Source: Bog-473 sp963711065
GTDB lineage: Bacteria > Actinomycetota > Acidimicrobiia > Acidimicrobiales > RAAP-2
Reading direction: 5' to 3'
Assembly (NCBI GenBank): GCA_963711065.1
Contig: CAVQCO010000006.1
Coordinates: forward strand, 434,001-498,000
Length of the DNA: 64,000 nucleotides
Positions 16,357-25,182 of the stretch are shown piece after piece. Under the pieces are notes generated by a model. The model did not search any database. It saw only the letters and a program-made list of their open reading frames with translations, and was not told the origin of the DNA. How positions within the stretch are numbered: the first letter of the stretch is position 1; every line of letters begins with the position of its first letter. The position numbers and the translations under genes were made by a program.

Positions 16357-17279
16357 GGGGTATCCGTATCACCGGTTGGGGCATCGCCGTACCGGACAAG
16401 GTCGTGACCAACGACGACATGGCGGTCAACCTCGACACCAGCGACGAGTGGATCGTCGAGCGGACGGGTATCCGTGAGCGCCACATCGGGGGCACCACCT
16501 CGGGGCTCGCCATCGAGGCGGCGCAGGAGGCTCTCGCCTGCGCGGGCCGCACGCCCGAGGAGATCGCGCACCTCGTGCTCGCCACCACGACGCCGGACGG
16601 CATCGTGCCGGGCACGGCCCCCACCGTGCAGCACGGCATCGGCATGCGCGGCGGCGCGTTCGACATCAACGCGGCGTGCTCGGGATTCGTCTACGGCCTC
16701 GTCACGGTCGCCGGCCTGATCGCCATCGGGTCGGGGCCCGTGCTGCTCGTCGGGTCCGAGACGCTGTCGCGCATCACGGACATGGACGACCGCAAGATCG
16801 CCATCATCGTCGGCGACGGTGCGGGCGCCGTCGTCGTCGAGCCGGTGGACGGCCCCGGGGGGCTGCTCAGCTGGAACATGAACGCGGACGGGTCGCTCAG
16901 GCACCTGCTCAAGTGCGAGCACGGGGGCACGCTGTTCATGGACGGCAAGGAGGTGTTCCGCCGGGCGGTGCGGGTCGTCGTCGAGTCGGCCGAGCGCGCC
17001 ATGGCCGACGCCGGCCTCGGGCCGGGCGACATCTCCCTCATGGTGCCCCACCAGGCCAACGTGCGGATCATCCAGGCCGCCGGCCAGCGACTGGGGATCC
17101 CCGAGGAGCGCACCGCGGTCGTGATCGACCGCTACGGCAACACCTCGTCCGCCTCCATCCCGCTCGCGCTCTACGACGCCATCACCAATGACCGTGTCCA
17201 CGACGGCGACAACCTCCTGCTGACGGGGTTCGGAGGCGGGATGACCTGGGCGAGCGCCGTCTTCCGCTGGAACGCATGA
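16353..17279 (+). CDS. 3-oxoacyl-ACP synthase III (FabH-like)
   Basis: 308 aa. The Cys-His-Asn triad is intact: Cys in NAACSGFVYGL (about residue 111), His in PHQANVRII and Asn in RYGNTSSASIP. KAS III enzymes condense an acyl-CoA with malonyl-ACP to start fatty-acid chains, or make acyl transfers in natural-product paths. Its setting with a thiolase and LLM oxidoreductase rather than other fab genes hints at a specialised acyl product rather than housekeeping synthesis. GTG start overlaps the thiolase stop; the stop overlaps the next gene. Confidence 0.92.
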   Translation: MRGIRITGWGIAVPDKVVTNDDMAVNLDTSDEWIVERTGIRERHIGGTTSGLAIEAAQEALACAGRTPEEIAHLVLATTTPDGIVPGTAPTVQHGIGMRGGAFDINAACSGFVYGLVTVAGLIAIGSGPVLLVGSETLSRITDMDDRKIAIIVGDGAGAVVVEPVDGPGGLLSWNMNADGSLRHLLKCEHGGTLFMDGKEVFRRAVRVVVESAERAMADAGLGPGDISLMVPHQANVRIIQAAGQRLGIPEERTAVVIDRYGNTSSASIPLALYDAITNDRVHDGDNLLLTGFGGGMTWASAVFRWNA

Positions 17280-18145
17280 CCGACGGGGCAGGCGGGGCGG
17301 GTCTGACGCTCGTCGTCCTGGCCGCCGGCCGGGCCAAGCGCTACGGGGGGGTCAAGCCCCTGGCCCCGGTGGGGCCGCACGGCGAGGCCGTCATCGACCT
17401 CGTGGCCTCCGACGCACTGTCCGCCGGCTTCGAGACGATCGTGCTCGTGCTGAGCCCGGGCACCGGGCCCGCCATCCGCTACCACGTCGAGCACGCGTGG
17501 CCCTCGGGCGTCGACGTGCGCTTCGCCACGCAACCCGTGCCGCGGGGCACCGTCGACGCCGTGCTGTCCGCCTCCGACGTCGTCGGTGACACCCCCTACG
17601 GCGTGGGCAACGCCGACGACATCTACGGCCGGGCGGGCTGCGCCCAGCTGGCCGAGCACCTGCGGGCCCACGGCGACACCAACGCACTGGTGGGCTACCG
17701 CCTGGCCGACGCCGTCATCGGCTTCGGGCGGGTGACCCGGGGGGTCTGCCGGGTCGGGCCCGACGGGATGCTCCTGGGCGTCGACGAGCGGCGCCAGGTG
17801 TCCGCCACGCCCGAGGGCGGCTTCGTCGCCGCCGACGGCCACGAGCCCGCCATCCTCTCGCCCGACGCCCGGGTGTCGATGAACCTGTGGGGCTTCACCC
17901 CCGCCTTCCACAAGGCGCTCCAGGCGGCCATGGAAGCCGCCGTCGACGCCTCGGAGGAGTCCGAGGTCCTCCTCCCCGAGGTGGTGGCGCACTCGCTCGG
18001 CACGAGCTCGTTCGCCGTGCTGCCCGCGGGGGGCCGCTGCGTGGGGGTGACCCATCCCGACGACCTCTCGCTGGTGCAGGCCGAGCTGAACCGCCAGGTG
18101 GCCGCCGGCGAGCGCCCGGCGGGGCTCTGGCCCTCCCTGCGCTGA
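17276..18145 (+). CDS. NTP-transferase domain protein (sugar-phosphate nucleotidyltransferase-like)
   Basis: 289 aa. The N-terminal LVVLAAGRAKRYGGVKPLAPVG is the GxG-x-R..K-P nucleotide-binding signature of nucleotidyltransferases, and GVGNADDIYG gives the metal-binding aspartates. Proteins of this type move NMP onto sugar or polyol phosphates. Nothing near it points to a substrate; it is joined by ATGA overlap to the KAS III gene, which is an odd partner. Confidence 0.8.
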   Translation: MTDGAGGAGLTLVVLAAGRAKRYGGVKPLAPVGPHGEAVIDLVASDALSAGFETIVLVLSPGTGPAIRYHVEHAWPSGVDVRFATQPVPRGTVDAVLSASDVVGDTPYGVGNADDIYGRAGCAQLAEHLRAHGDTNALVGYRLADAVIGFGRVTRGVCRVGPDGMLLGVDERRQVSATPEGGFVAADGHEPAILSPDARVSMNLWGFTPAFHKALQAAMEAAVDASEESEVLLPEVVAHSLGTSSFAVLPAGGRCVGVTHPDDLSLVQAELNRQVAAGERPAGLWPSLR

Positions 18146-18699
18146 GGCGGCCGCCCCGGGCGGGCTGATCCGACCGGAGGCGTGGGACGCGGCCACTTCG
18201 GCCGTTACCGGTGCATGAAGGGGTGCCCGGACGCGACGCAACCCCGAGTAACCGTTCGGCCGAAGCCTCCCGTGCTCCTCGGGGCCACGTCAACGACGAC
18301 CCGCTGGCACCGTACGGGGGTCGTGTCGGACAACCCCCGTCCGGGCCGGCCGCGGCGACTCCAGGGAAGCCACCGTGGCGCACCACGGACCATCTCAGTG
18401 CAGAGTCTCGTACCCACTCCGGTCATGCCCCCCTTGCGGGGTGCGCACCCGGTCCTCGATCCCGCCTTGCAGCGTTCTCTCGGCTTCCCCCCGGTCCGCC
18501 TTGCGGCTTTCCTTCGGGCTTCCCTCGCTCCCACCTTGCGGCGGTCGCTTGAGGTTCGGTGGGCTCTCGTCTCCGAACTGACGACAGGTTGCGCTTCGCG
18601 TCACGCAAGGTCAATGGACATTCGCGAAATCCAGACGTTCTCCCCATCTTTCTTCACGTCATCCCCAAGGTGCGCTGTCGCCATCCCCAGTTCTTCCCC
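18146..18699. other. 554-base region with no recognisable gene
   Basis: The only long gene-free stretch. Short open frames on both strands show no familiar protein and no steady codon pattern. Its middle holds four CCTTGC motifs at 33-35 base steps (separate entry). The last ~100 bases lead into the GH43 gene and hold no convincing promoter or Shine-Dalgarno. Confidence 0.6.
18432..18541. repeat. Four-copy degenerate repeat, period 33-35 bases
   Basis: CCTTGC begins at 18432, 18465, 18499 and 18534 (steps 33, 34, 35). Two copies extend to CCGCCTTGCGG-like small hairpins (on the minus strand CCGC-AAG-GCGG), and the segments between carry similar CTTCC/CGG stretches. The uneven steps break any reading frame, so the conservation is at the nucleic-acid level: a structured RNA, a protein-binding array or a decayed mobile piece. 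Confidence 0.6.
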
Positions 18700-19860
18700 A
18701 TGGTGAGCGCGTCGCGCACGCATCAGGCCGCCGTCGCCGCCGGCATCACCGCCTGCCTGGCCGCGGGTGCGCTCCTGCTGAGGAGCGTCCTCGGGCTCGG
18801 TGCGCGGACCGCCGGCGCACGGGCCGCGCAGCAGGCCGGGGTGTCCCCGGCGCTCTACCTGTCGACGGGCGCACTCGGCGCCGCCGCCGGCGACGCCGCG
18901 CTCGGATTGCGCATCCCCTACTACGAGCCCCCGAACCTGAGCGATCCGTCGCAGCCGGGCTTCACCATCAATTCGGGCGCCGACCAACCCGACCCCTTCA
19001 TGTACCAGCAGGGGGGGCGCTACTACCTCTTCACCTCCCAGGACCGGGTCCCGACGAACGTGCCGGTGCGCTCGGGCACCGTGGTGGGCCGGTGGGACGC
19101 TCCCACCGACGCCCTGCCGGACCCGCCGGCGTGGGCGCAACCGGGAGTCATGTGGTCGCCCGACGTCGTACGTTTCAGCGACCACTACATGCTCTACTTC
19201 AGCACGATGCTGCGCGACGTCTCGCCCGGCACCATGTGCATCGGCGACGCCATCAGCACATCGGTTGCGGGCCCCTACCTCGCCGCGCCGGAGCCCTTCG
19301 TCTGCCAGCAGTCTCTCGGCGGCTCCATCGACCCCCGTGTGTTCGTCGACGGCACCGGTCAACCCTTCATGGTCTGGAAGTCCGAGCAGAACGCGCGTTC
19401 GCTCGGTGCCGACACGCAGATCTGGAGCCAGCCGCTCAGCGCCGACGGCATGCACCTTGTCGGGGCGCCGACCGTGATCTTCGGTCCCGACGAGCCCTGG
19501 CAGGACCACATCGTCGAGGCGCCGCAGCTCGTCCTCGTACGCGGCGTCTACTACCTCTTCTACTCGGGCGGGTGGTTCAACCAGCCGGGCTACGCCGTCG
19601 GGGTGGCCCGCTGCGCCGGCCCGCTGGGGCCCTGCGGCGACGTGTCGGCGTCGCCGCTGCTGGGCTCCAACGCCCAGGGCGAGGGCCCGGGCGAGGAGTC
19701 CGTCTTCGCGGACGCGGTCGGCGTCTGGCTCCTCTACACCCCGTCGCGCTCCACCCTCCCCCTGCCCGGGCCGCCCCGCCCGGTCGCCATGGCCCAGCTC
19801 GGCTTCGGGCCCGCAGGCCCCTACCTGGCCGCGCCGTTCGAGGTCGGCGGGCCGGCCTGA
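18700..19860 (+). CDS. Secreted glycoside hydrolase family 43 protein
   Basis: 386 aa. An N-terminal hydrophobic stretch (residues ~10-28) looks like a signal peptide or anchor. The five-bladed propeller catalytic residues of GH43 are all found: Asp in ADQPDPFMYQQ, Asp in GGSIDPRVFVDG and Glu in DHIVEAPQLVLV. Members cut arabinan or xylan side chains, so this would act on plant or algal polysaccharide outside the cell. No transporter or other glycosidase adjoins it. ATG 18700 was chosen because the signal sequence starts there. Confidence 0.88.
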   Translation: MVSASRTHQAAVAAGITACLAAGALLLRSVLGLGARTAGARAAQQAGVSPALYLSTGALGAAAGDAALGLRIPYYEPPNLSDPSQPGFTINSGADQPDPFMYQQGGRYYLFTSQDRVPTNVPVRSGTVVGRWDAPTDALPDPPAWAQPGVMWSPDVVRFSDHYMLYFSTMLRDVSPGTMCIGDAISTSVAGPYLAAPEPFVCQQSLGGSIDPRVFVDGTGQPFMVWKSEQNARSLGADTQIWSQPLSADGMHLVGAPTVIFGPDEPWQDHIVEAPQLVLVRGVYYLFYSGGWFNQPGYAVGVARCAGPLGPCGDVSASPLLGSNAQGEGPGEESVFADAVGVWLLYTPSRSTLPLPGPPRPVAMAQLGFGPAGPYLAAPFEVGGPA

Positions 19861-19887
19861 GCACACCGGCCCCGGCCGCGCCGGACC

Positions 19888-20610
19888 TCAGCCGTCGGGT
19901 TCGCCCGCTGCGCCACGCTCGCCGAGGCGCGGGCGGCCGAGCCAGACCGCGAGCAGGCCCAGGAGCACCGCGAAGCCGGCCAGGATCAGCGCGGCGATCG
20001 ACAGGGCGTTGCTGCCCGAGCTCGTCACCGACGACGAGCTCGCGCTCGCGGGCGGCGCGGCGGCGCCGGCGCCGGCGCTCCCCCGCGGCGTCGTCAGCGT
20101 GATGGTCGGTGCCGGGTGCGCCGGGTCCGGCACCGCCCGGTCGGGCACCTGAATCCACGACACGACCGTGCCATCGCCGTAGGACTGGATCGCCTTGAAG
20201 ACCAGCTGCGTCGTCCCGGTGGGGATGCCCTGGGCCAACACGTCGAACTCGCCGAACTGGCCGACGGGGATGGTGCCGCCCGACCAGTCGATCTCGCTCG
20301 TGACGGAGGTGAAGGTGCCGTCGTCGGTGGTGACCGGCTTGGGGAGCGCGGTCCTCACGGCGGTCACCTGCCAGCCCGACCCCGCCTCCGGGTTCAGCAG
20401 GATGATTGGGTGCTCGAGCGGGAACTGGATCTTCAGGCCGGTCACGGCGGCGCTCTGTGACTCGTTCGGGACGCGGAAGGTGAGGATGGCGTCGGAGGTG
20501 CCCTGCGGGAGGCTGGACGGGCTCACGGTCACATGGGCGGCGGCCACGGCGGCGTCGAGCGCGACGAGGCAGAGTGCGCACACGACGGCCAGTCCGAGCT
20601 TCCTGATCAT
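19888..20610 (-). CDS. YcnI-like DUF1775 copper-associated protein
   Basis: 240 aa. Signal peptide ends in AVAAAH, leaving a predicted N-terminal histidine (residue 26) as the copper ligand known in YcnI. The DUF1775 core follows (HVTVSPSSLPQGTSDAILTF; VPNESQS; SEIDWSGGTIPVGQFGEFDV), then a serine/alanine linker and one C-terminal membrane helix (~205-225). GGAGGAGGG precedes ATG. It is 30 bases downstream of the CopC-CopD gene on the same strand, the gene pairing seen in ycn-type copper loci. Confidence 0.9.
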   Translation of the reverse strand: MIRKLGLAVVCALCLVALDAAVAAAHVTVSPSSLPQGTSDAILTFRVPNESQSAAVTGLKIQFPLEHPIILLNPEAGSGWQVTAVRTALPKPVTTDDGTFTSVTSEIDWSGGTIPVGQFGEFDVLAQGIPTGTTQLVFKAIQSYGDGTVVSWIQVPDRAVPDPAHPAPTITLTTPRGSAGAGAAAPPASASSSSVTSSGSNALSIAALILAGFAVLLGLLAVWLGRPRLGERGAAGEPDG

Positions 20611-20640
20611 CTGACGACCCTCCTCCGCCGACCCGGCGGC

Positions 20641-22494
20641 CTACTGCACGGTGTCCACGAAGCTGACGTCGGGCTGGCTGAATTCGGAGACCTGGACCTG
20701 CAGGACGATCTGCCACGTGCCCACGATGGGTGGGTTCGGGCTGTTGGCGAGCACGAAGCGCCCCACCCCCACCTTGCGCATGTCCTCCTCAATCGGACCG
20801 ACGTTCTGCGCGGGGAGCACGAGGTAGATCGAGACGCTCTCGGCGAGGTCCTGCGCCGCGCCCCCGGCCCCGCTGAATTGCACCGTCCAGTCGTTCACCA
20901 GCGCCTGGTTCGGAGTGATGCGCAGCGTCACGTGCCCTCCGTCGAAGGGCTGCGTCTGGGTGAAGGGGACCGGGGGCGGCGCGGTGGCGCCGTTGCTCGG
21001 GATCCCGTTGGCCAGGACCGAGGTGACGCCGAGGACGGCCACCATGCCGAGCGCCTCCAGGCGGACCGTGGCGGCGAGCCGCCGCCAGCCCCGGGCCACG
21101 GCCTCGCGCCGCGGCGAGGCCGCCGCCGCGAGGAGCCCGGGGAGCAGCAGGTAGCGGTTGTAGCCGGCGAGGAAGAGCAGGAGGCCGACGAGGGCGATCT
21201 TGACGAGCAGCAGCTGGCCGTACCCCGTCTCGAAGAGGTTCGCCACGGACCCCACCTCGGCGACGGCGAGGAGGGTCCCCGCGACGAGGATGCCGGCGAA
21301 GGAGATCCCGGCCATCGTCGAGAAGCGCCCCACCACGCCGGCCGTGTCGCCCAGGAGCGCCCCGTCGCCCTCCCCCGACGTGGCCCCGGCCGGGGCGCTG
21401 ACGCCCCGGCTCGCCGGCGGCGCCGTGCGCTCGAGGACGGCCGTGGGGGCGCCCATGCCCGCGGCCCGGGCCACGCCCGCCCCGAGCGGGCGGTCGGCCG
21501 GGACGCTCGCCGGGTCGTCGGGCGTCCCGGCCACGAGCTGTCCGGCCCGGCGCGCCGTGGCCGTCCGGGTGCGCAGGACGCTGACCAGCCCGACCAGCCC
21601 GCCGGCCCACATGGCGACGAAGACCACGTGGACCACGTCGGCCGGGATGCTGAGCCAGCGTTCGGGTGAGACGAGGGCGTGGCCGAACAGCACGAAGGCG
21701 CCGGCGGCCAGCAGCAGGCCGTAGAACGCCGCGAACTGGCGCCCGACGGCGCTGCGCAGCCGGAGGGAGGCGACGCAGCCCGCCAGGCCGACCAGTTGGA
21801 CGGCGCACTGCTGCCCGAACTTGCCGCCGAAGGACTGCTTGACGATGCTCCAGTGGGCGAGCGAGGACACGGACCCACCCGTCAGCACGGACTGGGCGCC
21901 CCCCGTCACCACCATCCCCACGATCCCGATGCCCGCCGCCACCACGGTCCAGCGCCCCAGCCGGCGCCGCTCCTCCCCCCGCCCGCGCCCCAGGACGAAG
22001 GCCAGGAAGAAGGCCAGCCCCGCCGCCACCAGCACGCCCAGGTAGATCAGGAACTGCCCGAAGTCGTCCACCCGGGTGGCCATGGAGGTGCGGGGGCGGG
22101 CGAACGCGCCGATGGACCCGGCGCGGACGTTGCCGACGAGGAAGACGATGGCCCCGCTCACGACGTGGCCGTCGACCGAGGTGACGGTGTAGTCCGAGGC
22201 GTAGGCGCCTGGACCGAGCGAGGCCGGCAGGACCGCCTGCAGCGTGGCGGGCGCGGGGTGCGACGACGACACCTGCACCTGTTGCCCTCTCGAGTCCAGG
22301 ACGACCAGGCCGCCGGCGTCGGGCCGCACCGGCTGGTCGAAGTCGACGGTGACCGAGTGGGGGACGTCGGCCAGGTGCGCCCCCTGCGCCGGCGAGGACG
22401 CCACCACGGCGGCGTGCGCCGCCGCCGGCGTGGCCCACCCCACGAGGACGAGGCAGCCGAGCGCGGCTGCGGCCAGGGGACGCCGCGCCCTCAT
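20641..22494 (-). CDS. CopC-CopD fusion, copper import/resistance membrane protein
   Basis: 617 aa. A signal peptide is followed by a CopC beta-barrel (residues ~27-122) whose mature N-terminus begins with His (AAAHAAVVASSPAQG) and which keeps the late histidine in SVDGHVVSG. About eight membrane segments of CopD follow (~145-480), with a Pro/Ala/Thr-rich loop at ~325-375. A C-terminal outer domain of ~130 residues is extra. YcnJ-like proteins take copper from the outside into the cell. It lies between YcnI-like protein and an unrecognised His/Cys-rich membrane protein. Confidence 0.9.
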   Translation of the reverse strand: MRARRPLAAAALGCLVLVGWATPAAAHAAVVASSPAQGAHLADVPHSVTVDFDQPVRPDAGGLVVLDSRGQQVQVSSSHPAPATLQAVLPASLGPGAYASDYTVTSVDGHVVSGAIVFLVGNVRAGSIGAFARPRTSMATRVDDFGQFLIYLGVLVAAGLAFFLAFVLGRGRGEERRRLGRWTVVAAGIGIVGMVVTGGAQSVLTGGSVSSLAHWSIVKQSFGGKFGQQCAVQLVGLAGCVASLRLRSAVGRQFAAFYGLLLAAGAFVLFGHALVSPERWLSIPADVVHVVFVAMWAGGLVGLVSVLRTRTATARRAGQLVAGTPDDPASVPADRPLGAGVARAAGMGAPTAVLERTAPPASRGVSAPAGATSGEGDGALLGDTAGVVGRFSTMAGISFAGILVAGTLLAVAEVGSVANLFETGYGQLLLVKIALVGLLLFLAGYNRYLLLPGLLAAAASPRREAVARGWRRLAATVRLEALGMVAVLGVTSVLANGIPSNGATAPPPVPFTQTQPFDGGHVTLRITPNQALVNDWTVQFSGAGGAAQDLAESVSIYLVLPAQNVGPIEEDMRKVGVGRFVLANSPNPPIVGTWQIVLQVQVSEFSQPDVSFVDTVQ

Positions 22495-22542
22495 CCCCGA
22501 AGACCTCGTCCCCCCAGCCGACCGGTCAGCGCAGGGCCGCGA

Positions 22543-23823
22543 TCAGGACTGGCGGTCGCAGAAGCCGATGGCGTTCGTGAGGTCCGTGTTGCCCGGGCAG
22601 TAGATGTGCAGGTTGTCGTGCGAGAAGACGCCCTGGGGGCTCTCCCAGCCCGGCACGACCCAGGCGTGCACCATCCACACCGTCTTCTTCATGAAGACGC
22701 CGTTGACGTCGGCGCACTCCTGCGGCGTCACGCTCTGGTCGGCGGCGAAGGGCACGCCGATTTTGCCGTGGGCGTACTGGACGCACACGTTCGAGTGCTG
22801 GTGCCAGTGGTCGTTGGGGCCGATGAACCCCGACGGCGCCTTGGCGGCCATGGAGATGTACATGACGCCGACCACCGGCGCGTTGTCCGCGGTGCTGGCG
22901 TAGATCCACGAGGCCGGGTAGGCCGGGTCCACCGATCCGTCCGGGTTGATCCCCTTGAACGTGTCGGCGCTGATCAGCTGGTAGTGGGCGCCGACGCCGG
23001 GGGCCATGCCGCCGGCCAGGATCAGCCCGGCCGCCTTGGCCGCCGCCACCGTCGGGTAGCGCTCGGCGGCCTGGAGCGCCGTGGAGAGCTGGTTGGAGAG
23101 GATGGCCTGGTCGTGGGGGTTCAACGGCACCCACTTCTTGAGCTCCGACTGCTCGGTGTCGTTGCCGGCCACGATGCTCTGGAACGTCTTGGAGTTCTCG
23201 CCGGGAACCTTGACCGTCGTCGACAGCGCGAGGGCGGCCGCCGCGCCGCCCGGGTTGGCCGACGATGCCGGCGCCGCCGGCGTCGACAGGGCGTTGGTCG
23301 TCGCGAACAGGCCGCCGATGACCAGCGCGGCGAGCGCGAGGGGCACGACGGAGCCGATGACGTCGGTCGACGACGGCCACGAGCGGCCGAGCGACGGCCG
23401 GACGGCCAGCGCCGCCGCCGTCAGGACGGCGACGAAGGAGAGCGCCACCCCGATGCCGGCCGTGGCCGCGGACACCGCCTGGGGGCCCTCGACGGCCGCC
23501 CAGAAGCCGGCGACCGCCACGTTGGCCAGCGCGGCGGCGATGAAGAGGGCCCGGGACGGTCGGGTCAGCGCGCCCACCGCCAGGCCCACCTGGAGAAGGG
23601 CGGCCACGATGCCCGCCGTGGCCCGGACGCCGTGGAGATGGCCCGAGGCCATGGCGAACAGGAGGACGGCCGATCCCCCCAGTGAGACGGCCAGCACGAT
23701 GTGCACGGGCCGCGTCGTTCCGCCGGCGTCGTCCCGGCGGTGCTCCACGGGTGGTGCCGACGGGGCGGCCGCGTCGTCCTCGGTCGAGAACGCCACGTCC
23801 ACACGTTCGATCAGGTCGGTCAT
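22543..23823 (-). CDS. Unrecognised five-helix membrane protein with His/Cys-rich outer domain
   Basis: 426 aa; I do not recognise a family. A short cytoplasmic lead is followed by five predicted membrane helices (residues ~38-212), then ~210 residues that should face outside. That domain has HWHQH, GAHYQL, MVHAW and SHDNLH clusters and four cysteines (NVCV, QECADV, IYCPG, GFCDR), as expected of a metal-binding, disulfide-held domain. GGAGGGG precedes ATG 23823. It is 48 bases upstream of the CopC-CopD gene on the same strand, so a copper-handling role is inferred from context and composition only. Confidence 0.75.
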   Translation of the reverse strand: MTDLIERVDVAFSTEDDAAAPSAPPVEHRRDDAGGTTRPVHIVLAVSLGGSAVLLFAMASGHLHGVRATAGIVAALLQVGLAVGALTRPSRALFIAAALANVAVAGFWAAVEGPQAVSAATAGIGVALSFVAVLTAAALAVRPSLGRSWPSSTDVIGSVVPLALAALVIGGLFATTNALSTPAAPASSANPGGAAAALALSTTVKVPGENSKTFQSIVAGNDTEQSELKKWVPLNPHDQAILSNQLSTALQAAERYPTVAAAKAAGLILAGGMAPGVGAHYQLISADTFKGINPDGSVDPAYPASWIYASTADNAPVVGVMYISMAAKAPSGFIGPNDHWHQHSNVCVQYAHGKIGVPFAADQSVTPQECADVNGVFMKKTVWMVHAWVVPGWESPQGVFSHDNLHIYCPGNTDLTNAIGFCDRQS

Positions 23824-23920
23824 GTCCCCTCCCAACCTCCAAGACGGGCCGGCGGCAGGTGCGCCGGCGCCGGGGAAACCGTACCCGAGTTCGGCGGGCG
23901 GCGGCCGGAGGGCCGCACCG

Positions 23921-23926
23921 TAGGCT
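23921..23926 (+). promoter_or_regulatory. -10 element TAGGCT of the YceH gene
   Basis: TAGGCT six bases before ATG 23933; leaderless geometry. Confidence 0.45.
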
Positions 23927-23932
23927 CGGCGC

Positions 23933-24601
23933 ATGCAGCTGAGCGGGGAGTGCGCACGGGTCCTGGGCTCGCTGGTGGAGAAGGGCCTCACGACGCCCCA
24001 GCAGTACCCCCTCACGCTGAGCGCCCTCCTGGCCGCGTGCAACCAGACGTCGAACCGGGAGCCGGTCGTCGCCTACGACGAGGCGACGGTGCTCCTCGCC
24101 CTGGACGAGCTCAAGGAACGCCGGCTGGTTCGCTTCGTCCTCCCCTCGCACGGCCGCTCGGTCGTGCGGTACCGGCAGGTGCTCGACGAGGCCCTCGGCC
24201 TCGATGACCGGCAGTGCGCCGTCCTGGCGGTGCTGATGCTGCGGGGAGCGCAGACCGTGGGCGAGCTGCGGCTGCGGACCGAACGGATGGCCCGCTTCGA
24301 GCTCCTGAGCGAGATGGAGCACGAGATGGAGCTCCTGGGTGGGCGCGACGAGCCGCTCGTCCGCAACGTCGGGCGCCGGCCCGGCCAGAAGGAGGAGCGC
24401 TGGGCGACGACGCTGCTCGGCGCCGACGAGCAGGCGCCGCCTGCGGCGGCCGGTGGCGACGCCGCGCCGATCCCGTCCGCGGCTGCCTCGAGCGTCGTGG
24501 CGCCGCGCGCCGACCTGCGCGCCGAGGTGGCCGCGCTCCGGTCCGAGGTCGCCGAGCTCCGGCGTGCGCTCGAGGAGCTGCGCACCAGCCTCGGTGGCTG
24601 A
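23933..24601 (+). CDS. YceH family protein (DUF480)
   Basis: 222 aa. Two winged-helix units typical of YceH: ECARVLGSLVEKGLTTPQQYPLTL in pieces at the N-terminus, then LDDRQCAVLAVLMLRGAQTVGELRLRT. A C-terminal coiled-coil-like tail follows (RADLRAEVAALRSEVAELRRA). The family is widespread with no firm function. Ends 3 bases before the convergent secreted-protein gene. Confidence 0.88.
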   Translation: MQLSGECARVLGSLVEKGLTTPQQYPLTLSALLAACNQTSNREPVVAYDEATVLLALDELKERRLVRFVLPSHGRSVVRYRQVLDEALGLDDRQCAVLAVLMLRGAQTVGELRLRTERMARFELLSEMEHEMELLGGRDEPLVRNVGRRPGQKEERWATTLLGADEQAPPAAAGGDAAPIPSAAASSVVAPRADLRAEVAALRSEVAELRRALEELRTSLGG

Positions 24602-24604
24602 CCG

Positions 24605-25150
24605 TCAGAGCGCCGCGGGGCACACGCCGTACGACTTGATCTCGTAGACGAGCGAGCCCGGGGGTGACGGGTGGGACTGGCTCTCGAGCGCGAACACGAT
24701 GCCGTCGTGCGACTTCCAGAAGTCGGTGCCGGTCTGGGTGAGCCGGTAGCGGCGCTTCACCTCCGCGAACGTGCTGCCGAGGGAGATCCCCCTGGCCGTC
24801 ACGAGCTTCGGGGAGACGGCCAGGGTCGACGCCGAACCGGACCCGTTGACCCAGTAGCGGTACCCGCTGAAGCGGCCGTGCCGGAACTGGACGATCAGGT
24901 CGTGCCAGGCCACCTGGGTGTACCCGCCGACGCAGCCGGCGGCTGGGATCCCCGTCGGGGACCCCAGCCGGGCCGAGATCGCGTCGGTGACCGAACGGGC
25001 CGGCGAGCCGAAGTGGGCGACTCCGAGCCCGTCGCCCGCCAACACGACGGACGGCCGCGCGCCCGGGCTCGAGGCAGCGGCCGGCGAGATCGCCGACGCC
25101 AGCACCAGCGCCGCCGCGCCGACCCCGAGCAGCGTGCGGAGCACCCGCAC
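24605..25150 (-). CDS. Small secreted protein of unknown function
   Basis: 181 aa from GTG 25150, with GGGGAGG 14 bases upstream. A signal peptide (LLGVGAAALVLASAISPAAA, residues ~7-26) is followed by GDGLGVAHFGSPARSVTDAISARLG and VKRRYRLTQTGTDF, a pattern seen in exported actinobacterial proteins whose N-terminal core reads 'G.G.v.fG.s...v...l...lG'. Two cysteines (positions 73 and 177) could form a disulfide. No function assigned. It sits just after the SDR gene on the same strand (32-base gap). Confidence 0.75.
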   Translation of the reverse strand: MRVLRTLLGVGAAALVLASAISPAAASSPGARPSVVLAGDGLGVAHFGSPARSVTDAISARLGSPTGIPAAGCVGGYTQVAWHDLIVQFRHGRFSGYRYWVNGSGSASTLAVSPKLVTARGISLGSTFAEVKRRYRLTQTGTDFWKSHDGIVFALESQSHPSPPGSLVYEIKSYGVCPAAL

Positions 25151-25182
25151 CGTCGGCCCGCGCCTCACCTCCCCGTGCCGGC

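Noticed and set aside
14198..17279. Natural-product biosynthetic cluster around KAS III
   Set aside because: There is no polyketide synthase, carrier protein, NRPS, transporter or cluster regulator beside it.
18432..18541. CRISPR array
   Set aside because: Only short motifs recur, steps vary, there are no long identical repeats and no cas genes.
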